Positions 25,189 to 34,311 are shown, counted from the stretch's first letter. The stretch is 64,000 nt of DNA from Regnicoccus_A sp014224355 (GCF_050920705.1 NZ_CP154799.1:2790001-2854000), one strand, 5' to 3'. Notes: a model not told the origin generated them from the letters alone. Numbers and translations are program-made.

Positions 25189-26023
25189 GTTCGGCCCCCC
25201 AGGCACCAGGGGTGGAGCGTCGGCGGCAACTGCGTCTGCAGCGCCGTCAGGAACGCCTGCGCAACGTCTGGAGGCTGCTGGTCTTTTCGGCGGCCGCCGC
25301 TGGGCTTGGGTACGGACTGCTGCGCCAGGGTTGGACTCTCTCCAGCCCATCCCAGGTGGAGATCAGCGGCAGCGAGCGGGTGAGCCGCGAGCAGGCGATC
25401 GCCGCCGCCGAGCTGCGCTTCCCCTTGCCCCTGCTGAACCTCGACCCCCGTCTGGTGCGCTCTGAGCTGCTGGAGGCGCTGCCGGTGGAGCAGGTGGCCG
25501 TGCAGCGACTGATCCTTCCCCCCGTCTTCGCATCGAGCTGGTGGACCGCAAGGTGGTGGCACGGGCCGAGCGACGCACGGCCAAGGGTCCCGAACAGGGC
25601 TATATCGACCGGCTGGGGCACTGGATCAGCAGCAGCCAGCAGGCCATGGGATCCGGCGCTACCCAGCCGGAAACGACCATCCGGGTGCAGGGATGGCAGG
25701 ACCGTTTCAGAGCCACCCTGGTGGAGGTCATGGAGCGCCGCGACGACCTGGGCAGCCCGCTCAAGCTGATTCGCTTCGAGCCCGACGGCACCCTCTGGCT
25801 GACCACCGCCACCCTGGGGGAGGTGAAGCTCGGTGAGCCCGACGGCGAGCTCAACCGTCGCCTCGATGTGTTGCGTTATCTGTCCGGTGAACTGCCCAAG
25901 CGGGTCAAGGGCCAGACCCTACGCTCCATCGACCTGAGCGACCCGGACCAACCCGAACTGGGGCTCCCTGCACCACCAGCAGGTTCGACCCCGGCGAAAC
26001 CACCCGGACAAGGGGTGGATTGA
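25185..26023 (+). CDS. ftsQ: Cell division protein FtsQ, frame broken once as read
   Basis: Bitopic divisome protein linking early and late division proteins. ATG 25185 opens a basic cytoplasmic tail (RRRQLRLQRRQERLRNVWRL), one membrane helix (LLVFSAAAAGLGYGLL) and the POTRA domain (VEISGSERVSREQAIAAAEL, LLNLDPRLVRSELLEALP, VEQVAVQRLILPP). The frame then breaks at a run of six C (25518-25523); seven would continue as RLRIELVDRKVVARAERRTA and on through IRFEPDGTLWLTTATLGEVK to the stop at 26023. Uncorrected, the first frame ends at 25769. The pattern is the same one-base homopolymer loss seen in murA. ftsZ follows downstream. Confidence 0.85.
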
Positions 26024-26155
26024 CCCACGAAGGCTCGCTGATCTCAGGTTGAGCCGCAAACCCTCACAGGACCATTGCGAGAAAAACGATTTCACGCAAA
26101 AGTGCCGCATCGCACAGGTTTTTTCCAGCCCGCCGCCGACATAATGCTGCCCGAG

Positions 26156-27343
26156 ATGAGTGTCAACGGTTCCCTGGGCGACCACCCCGACTCAGGCCAG
26201 CACCCCATCCCATCTGACGCCTTACTCGGAACACCATTGACCTCCTCGCCCTCCAGCAACGGCATCGTTCCCAGCCAGAGCGCCAGGATTGAAGTGATCG
26301 GCGTGGGGGGCGGAGGCAGCAACGCGGTCAACCGAATGATCGCCTCCGATCTGGAGGGGGTCGGCTACAGGGTGCTGAACACCGATGCCCAGGCTCTGCT
26401 CCAGTCGGCCGCCCAGCGACGGGTTCAACTCGGCCAGAAACTCACCCGAGGCCTCGGGGCGGGCGGCAACCCGGTGATCGGTCAGAAGGCGGCCGAAGAA
26501 TCACGCAACGAACTGCAGGAAGCCCTTGAAGGGGCTGATCTGGTTTTCATCGCCGCCGGCATGGGCGGTGGCACGGGCACAGGAGCCGCTCCGATCCTCG
26601 CGGAAGTGGCCAAGGAATGCGGTGCCCTCACCGTGGGCATCGTCACCAAGCCCTTCGGCTTCGAGGGTCGCAAGCGCATGAAACAGGCCGAGGAGGGCAT
26701 CGCCCGTCTGGCTGAGCATGTCGACACCCTGATCGTGATCCCCAATGACCGCCTGCGCGATGCCATCTCGGGCGCACCGTTGCAGGAAGCCTTCCGAGCC
26801 GCTGACGACGTGCTGCGTCAGGGCGTCAAGGGCATCAGCGACATGATCACCCGGCCTGGGCTGGTCAACGTCGACTTCGCCGACGTGCGCTCGGTGATGA
26901 CCCTGGCGGGCACAGCCCTGCTGGGCATCGGAGTCGGCTCCGGCCGCTCAAGGGCCATTGAGGCCGCCCAGGCCGCCATCAGCAGCCCCTTGCTGGAAGC
27001 CGCACGGATCGATGGGGCCAAGGGCTGCGTGATCAACATCAGCGGCGGCAGGGACATGACCCTCGAGGACATGACCACCGCCTCCGAAGTGATCTACGAC
27101 GTGGTGGATCCCGACGCCAACATCATCGTGGGGGCCGTGGTCGACGAGAAGCTCGAAGGCGAGATCCACGTGACTGTGATCGCCACCGGCTTCGAGGCGG
27201 GCAGCACCTACCGCACCGAACGGCCCCGGGAGCGTTTCGCCGCCAGCCCCCAGCTCACCCACACCGAGGAAGAGGTGGACCAGCGCGGCGCCAAGATCCC
27301 TCCCTTCCTGCTCAACCGACAGAGCCGCTCAACCGACAGCTGA
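26156..27343 (+). CDS. ftsZ: Cell division GTPase FtsZ
   Basis: Tubulin homologue forming the Z-ring. After a ~40-residue cyanobacterial N-extension come IEVIGVGGGGSNAVNRMI, VLNTDAQALLQS, GAGGNPVIGQKAAEESRNEL, the GTP-binding GMGGGTGTGAAP, VTKPFGFEGRKRMKQAEEG and NVDFADVRSVM with GSGRSRAIEAAQAAISSPLL. The C-terminal peptide AKIPPFLLNRQ is the partner-binding tail. Start is ATG 26156 or ATG 26144; upstream sequence CATAAT at about 26139-26144 may be a -10 box, which would favour 26156. A hairpin with T-run follows the stop. Confidence 0.96.
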   Translation: MSVNGSLGDHPDSGQHPIPSDALLGTPLTSSPSSNGIVPSQSARIEVIGVGGGGSNAVNRMIASDLEGVGYRVLNTDAQALLQSAAQRRVQLGQKLTRGLGAGGNPVIGQKAAEESRNELQEALEGADLVFIAAGMGGGTGTGAAPILAEVAKECGALTVGIVTKPFGFEGRKRMKQAEEGIARLAEHVDTLIVIPNDRLRDAISGAPLQEAFRAADDVLRQGVKGISDMITRPGLVNVDFADVRSVMTLAGTALLGIGVGSGRSRAIEAAQAAISSPLLEAARIDGAKGCVINISGGRDMTLEDMTTASEVIYDVVDPDANIIVGAVVDEKLEGEIHVTVIATGFEAGSTYRTERPRERFAASPQLTHTEEEVDQRGAKIPPFLLNRQSRSTDS

Positions 27344-27360
27344 TCTTTTGAATAAGGAGT

Positions 27361-27377
27361 GGGCTCACGCCCCTTTT
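27361..27377 (+). terminator. Weak intrinsic terminator after ftsZ
   Basis: GGGC (27361-27364), loop TCAC, GCCC (27369-27372), one C and four T. Short stem but suitably placed 18 bp after the ftsZ stop and before the convergent SRP RNA gene. Confidence 0.5.
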
Positions 27378-27390
27378 GAATCAAGAGGGT

Positions 27391-27484
27391 GACCCGGAGT
27401 CCACGCCTGCCAAGAGCATCCCGTGTGGCTGCTCCCTTCCGGTCCTGACCAGATTTGGGCGTCCGGGCCGCGTGGGTCCGAGTC
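27391..27484 (-). ncRNA. ffs: Signal recognition particle RNA, small bacterial type
   Basis: On the minus strand the conserved apical domain reads TGGTCAGGACCGGAAGGGAG followed by CAGCC, the universal Ffh-binding asymmetric loop with its GGAA tetraloop. The flanks pair as a hairpin: CCCACGC near the 5' end and GCGTGG near the 3' end, closed by GACTCGG/CCGGGTC-type pairing. About 94 nt, normal for the 4.5S form. The exact ends are estimated from pairing. Confidence 0.88.
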
Positions 27485-27524
27485 GAGATGATGGTAGCAA
27501 TGCAAGCCCGAGAGGTTCCCGCCT

Positions 27525-28367
27525 GTGCCCCTGAGACCCGGTGATCTGGTGACCCGCAAGCAGGCCGGGCGACCGATCCTGATCCTCACCGCCTGGGATG
27601 CACTCTCGGCGGCGCTGGTGGAGGAGGCCGGTGCCGAGGTGGTGCTGGTGGGCGACTCACTGGCCATGGTGGTGCTCGGCCACGCCACCACCCTGCCGGT
27701 CACCCTGGCGGAGATGATCGGCCACACCCAGGCGGTGGCGCGGGGTCTGCGCCGGCCTGTGGCCCAGCAACCGCTGCTGATCTGCGATCTGCCCTTCCTC
27801 AGCTACCAGTGCGGCAGCGATCAGGCAGTGGCCGCCGCCGGCCGGGTGCTCAAGGAAAGCGGCGCCGCCGCCGTGAAGCTGGAGGGTGGTGAGCCGGAAA
27901 CCGTGGCCGTGGTCGACCGGCTGGTGCGCAGCGGGATTCCGGTGATGGGACACCTCGGCCTGACACCCCAGTCGGTGCATCAGCTGGGCTACCGCCGCCA
28001 GGCCCGGGATCCGATCAGCCAGGAGCGGCTGCGGCTCCAGGCCAGGGATCTGGAGGCCGCCGGCTGCTTTGCCCTGGTGCTGGAGCACGTGCCGGACGAT
28101 CTTGCCGGCAGTCTGCGGCGGCAGCTGACCATCCCGGTGATCGGGATCGGTGCGGGCGATGACTGCGATGGCCAGGTGCGGGTCACGGCGGATCTGCTCG
28201 GCCTGACCCCGAGCCAGCCTCCGTTCAGCCCTCCGCTGCTGGCCGGGCGCGAGCTCTGCGTGGACGCCCTCAGGGGCTGGCTGCAGGCAACGGCTCAGCC
28301 ATGGCCTGCTCGGGCCGCTGACGGGCTTCCCACCAGGCCAGCAGCTCCCGCAGCACCGCATTGCTGA
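27525..28367 (+). CDS. panB: 3-methyl-2-oxobutanoate hydroxymethyltransferase
   Basis: First pantothenate-specific step: ketoisovalerate plus methylene-THF to ketopantoate. ILTAWDALSAALVEEAGAEV, VLVGDSLAMVVLGHATTLPV, EMIGHTQAVARG, LPFLSYQ, AAVKLEGGE, GIPVMGHLGLTPQSVHQLGG-like YRRQAR, ALVLEHVPDDLA and IPVIGIGAGDDCDGQVRV are the family signatures with Mg and catalytic Glu. GTG 27525 is the start. The last ~30 residues are Ala/Pro-rich, beyond the conserved fold, and overlap the convergent hemW by 98 bp. Confidence 0.94.
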   Translation: MPLRPGDLVTRKQAGRPILILTAWDALSAALVEEAGAEVVLVGDSLAMVVLGHATTLPVTLAEMIGHTQAVARGLRRPVAQQPLLICDLPFLSYQCGSDQAVAAAGRVLKESGAAAVKLEGGEPETVAVVDRLVRSGIPVMGHLGLTPQSVHQLGYRRQARDPISQERLRLQARDLEAAGCFALVLEHVPDDLAGSLRRQLTIPVIGIGAGDDCDGQVRVTADLLGLTPSQPPFSPPLLAGRELCVDALRGWLQATAQPWPARAADGLPTRPAAPAAPHC

Positions 28368-29490
28368 GGGCCAGTCCTTCAGGATCCGCCAGTCGCCAGC
28401 GCTGGCCTTCCACCAGCAGCAGGCCCCGCTGCCGCATGGGGGCCATCCAGCGCTTCAGGGAGGCACGATCGGCCGCACTCAGGCCAGCCGCTTCGGCCAG
28501 TTGGTGGAGGTTGACCCCTTCGCGCCGGCGCAGACCCACGATCAGCCACTCATCAAAGGGCGGCTCCCCGGCTGGCGGGCTGGCCCCCTTCGTCTGCAAC
28601 CAGGCCGCATAGGCCTCGCGCGTTCGGGGCCGTGCCTGACGCTGGCCATAGGGGGCCGAGGTGGCCCCCAGCCCGAACCCCCACCAGCCGCCGCCACTCC
28701 AGTAGACGCGGTTGTGACGGGAGGCATGCCCTGGCAGCGCGTAGTTGGAGATCTCATAGCGTCCGTAGCCGGCGCCCCGCAGCAGCTCCCCGGTGAGGTC
28801 CATCAGGTCGGCACCCAGATCGGGGTCCGGCAGGGGCAGCTGGCCGCGCCGCTGCAAACGCTCGAAAACGGTGCCGGGCTCCACGATCAGGTCGTAGACC
28901 GACAGATGGGGTGGCTCCAGGGCAAGCGCCTGCTGCAGCTGCTGCCGCCAGTGGGGGAGGTCCTGCTCCGGCAGTCCCTGGATCAGATCGAGGCTCCAGC
29001 TGCTGAGGGCACCGCTGGCACGGGCCTGGCGCAGCCAGCCGGCGGCCTGGAGCAGGTGCCCGCGGCGATGGCGGCGGCCCAGGCGCTCGAGCACGCCGTC
29101 ATCGAAGCTCTGCCCCCCCAGGCTCACCCGGTTGATTCCCGCCGCCAGCATCCCGTCCAGCCTGAGTCGATCGAAGCTGGCCGGATCCATCTCCAGGGTG
29201 ATCTCTGCCCCGGGAACCAGGCCGAATCTCTGCCGCAGGCCGTCGAGCAGCTGCCCCAGCTGCCTGGGGGTGAGCAGTGAGGGGGTACCACCGCCGATGT
29301 AGACGGTGGAGAGCGGTGCGGGGCTGGCAGAGGCCGCGATCTCGGCCTGCAGCAGGGGCAGGTAGGCGGCGATCGAGGCGGAGTGGGCACCGTCGGCGTG
29401 GTCCCCCAGCGGCACCACCGCGAAGTCGCAGTAGTAGCAACGGCGGTGGCAGAAGGGGATATGGAGGTAGGCGGCGCGGGGTGCGTTCAC
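28270..29490 (-). CDS. hemW: Radical-SAM heme chaperone HemW (CPO-like)
   Basis: 406 residues from GTG 29490. AAYLHIPFCHRRCYYCDFAV gives the CxxxCxxC cluster motif; YIGGGTPSLLTPRQLGQLL, EITLEMDPASFD, GINRVSLGGQSFDDGVLERL and LIQGLPEQDLPHW follow, and the C-terminal HemN domain has RYEISNYALPGHASRHNRVYW. This domain set and short N-terminus match HemW, which binds and delivers heme, more than true HemN. A much longer frame to 29988 lacks family support and would run into the divergent PIN-TRAM gene. The 3' 98 bp overlap panB. Confidence 0.9.
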   Translation of the reverse strand: MNAPRAAYLHIPFCHRRCYYCDFAVVPLGDHADGAHSASIAAYLPLLQAEIAASASPAPLSTVYIGGGTPSLLTPRQLGQLLDGLRQRFGLVPGAEITLEMDPASFDRLRLDGMLAAGINRVSLGGQSFDDGVLERLGRRHRRGHLLQAAGWLRQARASGALSSWSLDLIQGLPEQDLPHWRQQLQQALALEPPHLSVYDLIVEPGTVFERLQRRGQLPLPDPDLGADLMDLTGELLRGAGYGRYEISNYALPGHASRHNRVYWSGGGWWGFGLGATSAPYGQRQARPRTREAYAAWLQTKGASPPAGEPPFDEWLIVGLRRREGVNLHQLAEAAGLSAADRASLKRWMAPMRQRGLLLVEGQRWRLADPEGLALSNAVLRELLAWWEARQRPEQAMAEPLPAASP

Positions 29491-29632
29491 AACCGGGAAA
29501 TGGCGGTGGACGCGCTCACCGTCAGGATTCGCGACATGTCCGTAGGCAAATGTACGGGTACCTTTCCCGGTCAAATGGAGCGGGATCGGCCATGCTGCGG
29601 TTTCCCGGCCCTGGGCAGCCCACAACAGGCAC

Positions 29633-30745
29633 ATGGTGGACCCGCTCATCCTGCTGCTGTTCCTGATCTCCGGCGCGGCCACCGGCTGGCTGGGGGTGGA
29701 TCTGCTGCCGGAGGACCTGCTGATCGAGGTGACGAACCTGGAGGGTCTGCGCTGGGTTCTGGGCGGTTTCGGGGCCTTCTTCGGGTTGCTGGCGGGCTTC
29801 TTCTTCCAGCTGCTGCGGCGCCGCCTGATGCGCCAGGTGCGCTCGATGCCCACCGATCTGCTGGTGAGCCGGGCCGTGGGCCTGATCCTCGGGCTGCTGG
29901 TGGCCAACCTGCTGCTGGCACCGATCCTGCTGTTGCCGCTGCCCTGGGAGGTGATCTTCGTCAAGCCGCTCGCGGCAGTGCTGAGCAACGTGTTCTTCGG
30001 AGTCCTGGGCTACAACCTCGCCGAGGTGCATGGCCGCACGCTGCTGCGGCTGTTCAACCCTTCGAGCACCGAGGCCCTGCTGGTGGCCGACGGGGTGCTG
30101 CAACCAGCCACAGCCAAGATCCTCGACACCAGCGTGATCATCGACGGACGGATCCGTGGGCTGCTGGAGTCGGGGCTGCTGGAGGGCCAGGTGATCGTGG
30201 CCCAGGCGGTGATCGATGAGCTTCAGCAGCTGGCGGATTCGGCCAATGCCGAGAAGAGGGGCAAGGGCCGGCGCGGCCTGAACCTGCTGGCCGCCCTGCG
30301 CGAGACCTACGGCCGGCGCCTGGTGGTGAACAGCACCCGCTACGAGGGCAACGGGGCCGACGACAAGCTGCTGAAGCTCACGGCCGACACCGGCGGCACC
30401 CTGCTCACGGCCGACTACAACCTGGCCAAGGTGGCCGAGGTGCAGGATCTCCGGGTGATGAACCTCAGCGCGCTGGTGATCGCCCTGCGGCCCGAGGTTC
30501 AGCCCGGTGATGCCCTGCAGCTCAAGATCGTGCGCGAGGGCAAGGAGGCCGACCAGGGGGTGGGCTATCTGGAGGACGGCACCATGGTGGTGGTGGAATC
30601 CGCCCGGGCCCGCATCGGCCAGCGTCTGCCGGTGACCGTGACCGGTGCGCTTCAGACCCCGGCAGGGCGCATGGTCTTCGCCCGATGCGACCAGGAAGGG
30701 CCGAAACAGCCCGCCCCGGTCCGGCAGCCGACGGGCCCCCGCTAG
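29633..30745 (+). CDS. PIN-TRAM domain membrane nuclease-like protein (YacL type)
   Basis: 370 residues. Four hydrophobic helices in the first ~130 residues (ILLLFLISGAATGWLGV, VLGGFGAFFGLLAGFFFQLL, GLILGLLVANLLLAPILLLP, AVLSNVFFGVLGYNLAEVHG). A PIN nuclease domain follows with acidic residues in AKILDTSVIIDGRI, AQAVIDELQQLAD, NGADDKLLKLT and LLTADYNLAKVA, then a C-terminal TRAM domain (PEVQPGDALQLKIVREGKE, VGYLEDGTMVVVE). Membrane-anchored RNase or RNA-binding role is inferred from YacL homologues. It lies 33 bp upstream of clpR on the same strand. Confidence 0.88.
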   Translation: MVDPLILLLFLISGAATGWLGVDLLPEDLLIEVTNLEGLRWVLGGFGAFFGLLAGFFFQLLRRRLMRQVRSMPTDLLVSRAVGLILGLLVANLLLAPILLLPLPWEVIFVKPLAAVLSNVFFGVLGYNLAEVHGRTLLRLFNPSSTEALLVADGVLQPATAKILDTSVIIDGRIRGLLESGLLEGQVIVAQAVIDELQQLADSANAEKRGKGRRGLNLLAALRETYGRRLVVNSTRYEGNGADDKLLKLTADTGGTLLTADYNLAKVAEVQDLRVMNLSALVIALRPEVQPGDALQLKIVREGKEADQGVGYLEDGTMVVVESARARIGQRLPVTVTGALQTPAGRMVFARCDQEGPKQPAPVRQPTGPR

Positions 30746-30777
30746 GCTCACCTGCAGGCCCTGTAGAGCGTTTCCAG

Positions 30778-31452
30778 ATGTCGGTGTCGGCCCCTTACTA
30801 CGGCGATTCCGCCGTGATGCGCACACCGCCGCCCGATCTCCCTTCACTGCTGCTGAAGGAGCGGATCGTATATCTCGGCCTTCCTCTGTTCTCCGACGAC
30901 GATGCCAAGCGTCAGATGGGGATCGATGTGACCGAGCTGATCATTGCCCAGCTTCTCTATCTCGAGTTCGACAATCCCGAGAAACCGATCTTTTTCTACA
31001 TCAATTCCACAGGCACCAGCTGGTATTCGGGCGACGCCATCGGCTTTGAAACCGAGGCCTTCGCCATCTGCGACACCATCCGCTATGTGAAGCCCCCGGT
31101 GCACACGATCTGCATCGGTCAGGCCATGGGCACCGCCGCGATGATTCTCTCGGCGGGCGCCAAGGGTCACCGGGCAGCCCTGCCCCATGCCTCGATCGTG
31201 CTGCACCAGCCCCGCTCCGGAGCCCGCGGCCAGGCCAGCGACATCCAGATCCGGGCCCAGGAAGTGCTGCACAACAAGCGCGTGATGCTCGAGATGCTCT
31301 CCCAGAACACCGGCCGCAGCGTGGAACAGCTCTCCAGTGACTCCGATCGCATGACCTACCTCACCCCGCGGGAGGCCCTGGAATACGGCCTGATCGACCG
31401 GATCCTCACCAGCCAGAAGCCTCTGCCGGTGCCGCTGGCCGGCTCGGTATGA
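30778..31452 (+). CDS. clpR: ClpP-like protease subunit lacking the active serine (ClpR)
   Basis: Non-catalytic partner of cyanobacterial ClpP3 in the ClpP3/R protease, the essential stromal-type Clp core. 224 residues from ATG 30778. The ClpP fold is clear (RIVYLGLPLFSDDDAKRQMG, KPIFFYINSTGTSWYSGDAIG), but where ClpP has AASMGA this protein has GQAMGTAAM, with Ala at the serine position. His (PHASIVLHQPRSGARGQASD) is kept. The insertion STGTSWYSG is typical of ClpR. An active clpP gene follows 83 bp downstream, the conserved clpR-clpP3 order. Confidence 0.93.
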   Translation: MSVSAPYYGDSAVMRTPPPDLPSLLLKERIVYLGLPLFSDDDAKRQMGIDVTELIIAQLLYLEFDNPEKPIFFYINSTGTSWYSGDAIGFETEAFAICDTIRYVKPPVHTICIGQAMGTAAMILSAGAKGHRAALPHASIVLHQPRSGARGQASDIQIRAQEVLHNKRVMLEMLSQNTGRSVEQLSSDSDRMTYLTPREALEYGLIDRILTSQKPLPVPLAGSV

Positions 31453-31535
31453 GCCTGATCCGCTGAGCTCGCTGATCAGAGCAAGCCCCCCGCTCGCCCT
31501 TCACTCCTTCACCACCCAGTTCCGCACCCACAGCC

Positions 31536-32138
31536 ATGCCCATCGGCACCCCCAGCGTTCCCTACCGCCTGCCCGGCAGCCAGTACGAGCGCTGGGTCGA
31601 CATCTACACCCGTCTCGGCGTGGAGCGGATCCTCTTCCTCGGCCAGGAGGTGAATGACGGCATCGCCAACAGCCTGGTGGCCCAGATGCTGTACCTCGAT
31701 TCCGAAGACAGCAGCAAGCCGATCTACCTCTACATCAATTCCCCGGGAGGGTCGGTCACCGCCGGACTGGCGATCTACGACACGATCCAGTACGTGAAAT
31801 CCGACGTGGTGACCATCTGCGTGGGTCTGGCGGCCAGCATGGGCGCCTTCCTGCTGGCGGCGGGCACCAAGGGCAAACGGCTGGCCCTGCCCCATGCACG
31901 GATCATGATCCACCAGCCTCTGGGCGGCACCAGTCAGCGCCAGGCCAGCGACATCGAGATCGAAGCCCGCGAAATCCTGCGCATCAAGGACATGCTCAAC
32001 CAGAGCCTGGCCGAAATGTGTGACCAGAGCCTCGAGAAGGTGACCAAGGACACCGACCGCGACTACTTCCTCAGTGCGGCGGAGGCCAAGGATTACGGCC
32101 TGATCGATCGGGTGATCGCCCACCCCAGCGAGGCCTGA
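31536..32138 (+). CDS. clpP: ATP-dependent Clp protease proteolytic subunit
   Basis: Serine protease subunit of 200 residues. RILFLGQEVNDGIANSLVAQ, YLYINSPGGSVTAGLAIYDT, the catalytic serine in LAASMGAFLLAAG, catalytic His in PHARIMIHQPLGGTSQRQAS and Asp in TDRDYFLSAAEAKDYGLID. Directly follows clpR, so it most likely is the ClpP3 partner. N-terminus MPIGTPSVPYRLPGSQYERW is typical of the cyanobacterial ClpP3 group. ilvC follows 50 bp downstream. Confidence 0.95.
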   Translation: MPIGTPSVPYRLPGSQYERWVDIYTRLGVERILFLGQEVNDGIANSLVAQMLYLDSEDSSKPIYLYINSPGGSVTAGLAIYDTIQYVKSDVVTICVGLAASMGAFLLAAGTKGKRLALPHARIMIHQPLGGTSQRQASDIEIEAREILRIKDMLNQSLAEMCDQSLEKVTKDTDRDYFLSAAEAKDYGLIDRVIAHPSEA

Positions 32139-32188
32139 TCCGCCGGGCGCGACCGTAAAGTCGCTGTTTGCCCTGCCCGATTCGCCGG

Positions 32189-33184
32189 ATGGCCCAGCTC
32201 TTCTACGACTCCGATGCCGATCTGAGCCTGCTCGATGGCAAAACGGTGGCCATCATCGGCTACGGCTCCCAGGGCCACGCCCACGCCCTCAACCTCAAGG
32301 ACAGCGGCGTGAACGTGGTGGTGGGCCTGTACGCGGGCAGCCGCTCCGCTGAGAAAGCCAGGGCCGATGGCCTCGAGGTGCTGAGCGTGGCGGAGGCCGC
32401 CGAGCGCGCCGACTGGATCATGGTGCTGCTGCCCGATGAAACCCAGAAGGCCGTCTACGACGCCGAGATCGCACCGCACCTCAAGCCCGGCAAGGTGCTG
32501 AGCTTCGCCCATGGCTTCAACATCCGCTTCGAGCTGATCAAGCCCCCCGCTGATGTGGATGTGGTGATGATCGCCCCCAAGGGCCCCGGGCACACCGTGC
32601 GCTGGGAATACCAAAACGGCCAGGGGGTGCCGGCCCTCTTCGCCATCCACCAGGACGCCAGCGGCCATGCCCGCGCCCTGGCGATGGCCTACGCGAAGGC
32701 CATCGGCGGCACCCGTGCCGGCATCCTCGAAACCAACTTCAAAGAGGAAACCGAAACCGACCTCTTCGGGGAGCAGGCCGTTCTCTGCGGCGGCCTCTCC
32801 GAACTGGTGAAGGCCGGCTTTGAGACCCTGGTGGATGCGGGCTACCAGCCCGAGCTCGCCTACTTCGAATGCCTGCACGAAGTGAAGTTGATCGTGGATC
32901 TGATGGTGAAGGGCGGCCTCACCGCCATGCGCGATTCGATCTCCAACACCGCCGAGTACGGCGACTACGTGAGCGGCCCGCGCCTGATCACCGCCGACAC
33001 CAAGGCAGAGATGAAGCGCATCCTCGCCGACATCCAGGACGGTACCTTCGCCCGCAATTTCGTGGCCGAATGCGAGGCCGGCAAGCCGGAGATGACCAAG
33101 GCCCGCAACCGTGACGCGGCCCACCCCGTCGAGCAGGTGGGCGTGGGCCTGCGCTCCATGTTCAGCTGGCTGAAGGCCTCCTGA
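32189..33184 (+). CDS. ilvC: Ketol-acid reductoisomerase (NADP+)
   Basis: Branched-chain amino-acid pathway; isomerises and reduces acetolactate. 331 residues from ATG 32189, the class I length. N-terminal Rossmann domain GKTVAIIGYGSQGHAHALNL and DEIQ-equivalent LLPDETQKAVYDAEIAPHL; IAPKGPGHTVRWEY; then metal sites in FKEETETDLFGEQAVLCGGL and YFECLHEVKLIVDLMVKGGL with SNTAEYGDYVSGPR. ATG 32189 (MAQLFYDSDADLSLL) matches cyanobacterial IlvC; an upstream ATG seven codons earlier is not conserved. Confidence 0.97.
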   Translation: MAQLFYDSDADLSLLDGKTVAIIGYGSQGHAHALNLKDSGVNVVVGLYAGSRSAEKARADGLEVLSVAEAAERADWIMVLLPDETQKAVYDAEIAPHLKPGKVLSFAHGFNIRFELIKPPADVDVVMIAPKGPGHTVRWEYQNGQGVPALFAIHQDASGHARALAMAYAKAIGGTRAGILETNFKEETETDLFGEQAVLCGGLSELVKAGFETLVDAGYQPELAYFECLHEVKLIVDLMVKGGLTAMRDSISNTAEYGDYVSGPRLITADTKAEMKRILADIQDGTFARNFVAECEAGKPEMTKARNRDAAHPVEQVGVGLRSMFSWLKAS

Positions 33185-33234
33185 ACCGGGATCACCCCGG
33201 CGGCCGCAGCGCAGGCTCCAGGCCGAATCTGCCT

Positions 33235-34311
33235 GTGCTGGCCTGGGGCAGTGCGCAGGCCAGCACCAGCCTCACCCTGGCCGCTGCCGCCTGGATGGTG
33301 AGCGGCCTGAGCCCTTCACCTCTGCTGAACAGCCTGCTGCCGGCCCTGGTCACCCTGCCGGCCCTGCTCCCTCTGATCCGCCGGCCCCTGAGCGGGGTGA
33401 TCGTGCAATTGCTGGCGCTGCTGGTGCTGCTGGGCCTCGGCACCAGCGCGGCCGCGGGCGTCGAAGGCCAGGAGCGCGCCACTGAGGTGCTGCTGGCCAT
33501 GGCGTCGGTGCTGGCGGTCGCGGTGGGAACCCAGATGACGGCGCTGCCCCTTCAGCGGACCCTTCTGGCCCTTCATCAACGGCCCATGGGCCAGGTGCGG
33601 CGTGCCGGTGAAATTGGCATGCTGATCGGCCATGGGCTCGCGGCGCTGCTGTTCCCCATAGGCCGGGCGCTCCTTCAGTTCAGCCAGGCCATGGTGCTGC
33701 TGCTGCCGGTGCTGCCACTGGCCCGCCAGGCCCGGGGTGAAGGCCTGCGCGAGGCACCTGGAGCAGAAACCCCGCCTGCTCGGGTGGCTTTCAGCTGGCG
33801 CTGCGCCTTGCAGGGGCTGCTGTTCGGCGGGCTGTTCGGGCTACTGCCCCTATGGGTGCGCCAGGTGGAAGCCGGCACCTGCCTGGATTTCGGCCTTGTG
33901 CTGGCCGCCTATGGGCTGGGACGCAGCCTGGGCGGAGACTTGGGCCTGGGTTGGTTGAAAGGGGCCTGGCGGCTCGGCGGACCACGCCATGAAGGAGCCG
34001 GCTGCTACCTGGCGATGGCCCTGCTGCTGGGGGCAACCCGCTGGCTGCCGGGCTGGGGATCGCTGCTGCTGTTCGTTCCGCTGGGTGGTCTTGCCCAGGC
34101 CAGCGACCTGGCCCAGGTGAGGGGCCTGCCTCAGCCGAGCGATGAGCCTCTGCGCTGGCTGACCCTGGCTCGTTCAGGGGCCATTGGCGGCCTGATCGGC
34201 AGCCTGGCCATGGGGCTGATGGCCCAGCTGCTCGGCCTGCCCCTGGCCTTCCCCCTTCAGATCGGGCTGTTCGTGGGGGCGGCCCTGGTGCTGCCCCCAC
34301 GACCATCGTGA
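33235..34311 (+). CDS. Polytopic membrane protein upstream of cbiB, function unknown
   Basis: 358 residues with about ten hydrophobic segments, for example LLNSLLPALVTLPALLPLIR, VIVQLLALLVLLGLGTS, AVAVGTQMTALPLQ, CALQGLLFGGLFGLLPLWV, and a C-terminal pair around LIGSLAMGLMAQLLGLPLAF. The layout with two halves of helices and the loops RRPLSG and PLARQARGEG resembles a major-facilitator-like transporter, but I see no clear family motif. Its end overlaps the GTG of cbiB by 4 nt, so a link with cobamide metabolism is possible only from context. No ATG alternative upstream; 50 bp after ilvC. Confidence 0.8.
   Translation: MLAWGSAQASTSLTLAAAAWMVSGLSPSPLLNSLLPALVTLPALLPLIRRPLSGVIVQLLALLVLLGLGTSAAAGVEGQERATEVLLAMASVLAVAVGTQMTALPLQRTLLALHQRPMGQVRRAGEIGMLIGHGLAALLFPIGRALLQFSQAMVLLLPVLPLARQARGEGLREAPGAETPPARVAFSWRCALQGLLFGGLFGLLPLWVRQVEAGTCLDFGLVLAAYGLGRSLGGDLGLGWLKGAWRLGGPRHEGAGCYLAMALLLGATRWLPGWGSLLLFVPLGGLAQASDLAQVRGLPQPSDEPLRWLTLARSGAIGGLIGSLAMGLMAQLLGLPLAFPLQIGLFVGAALVLPPRPS

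Noticed and set aside
29490..29988. N-terminal extension of hemW
   Set aside because: Basic, serine-rich sequence overlapping the divergent PIN-TRAM gene; the family starts right at AAYLHIPFC.
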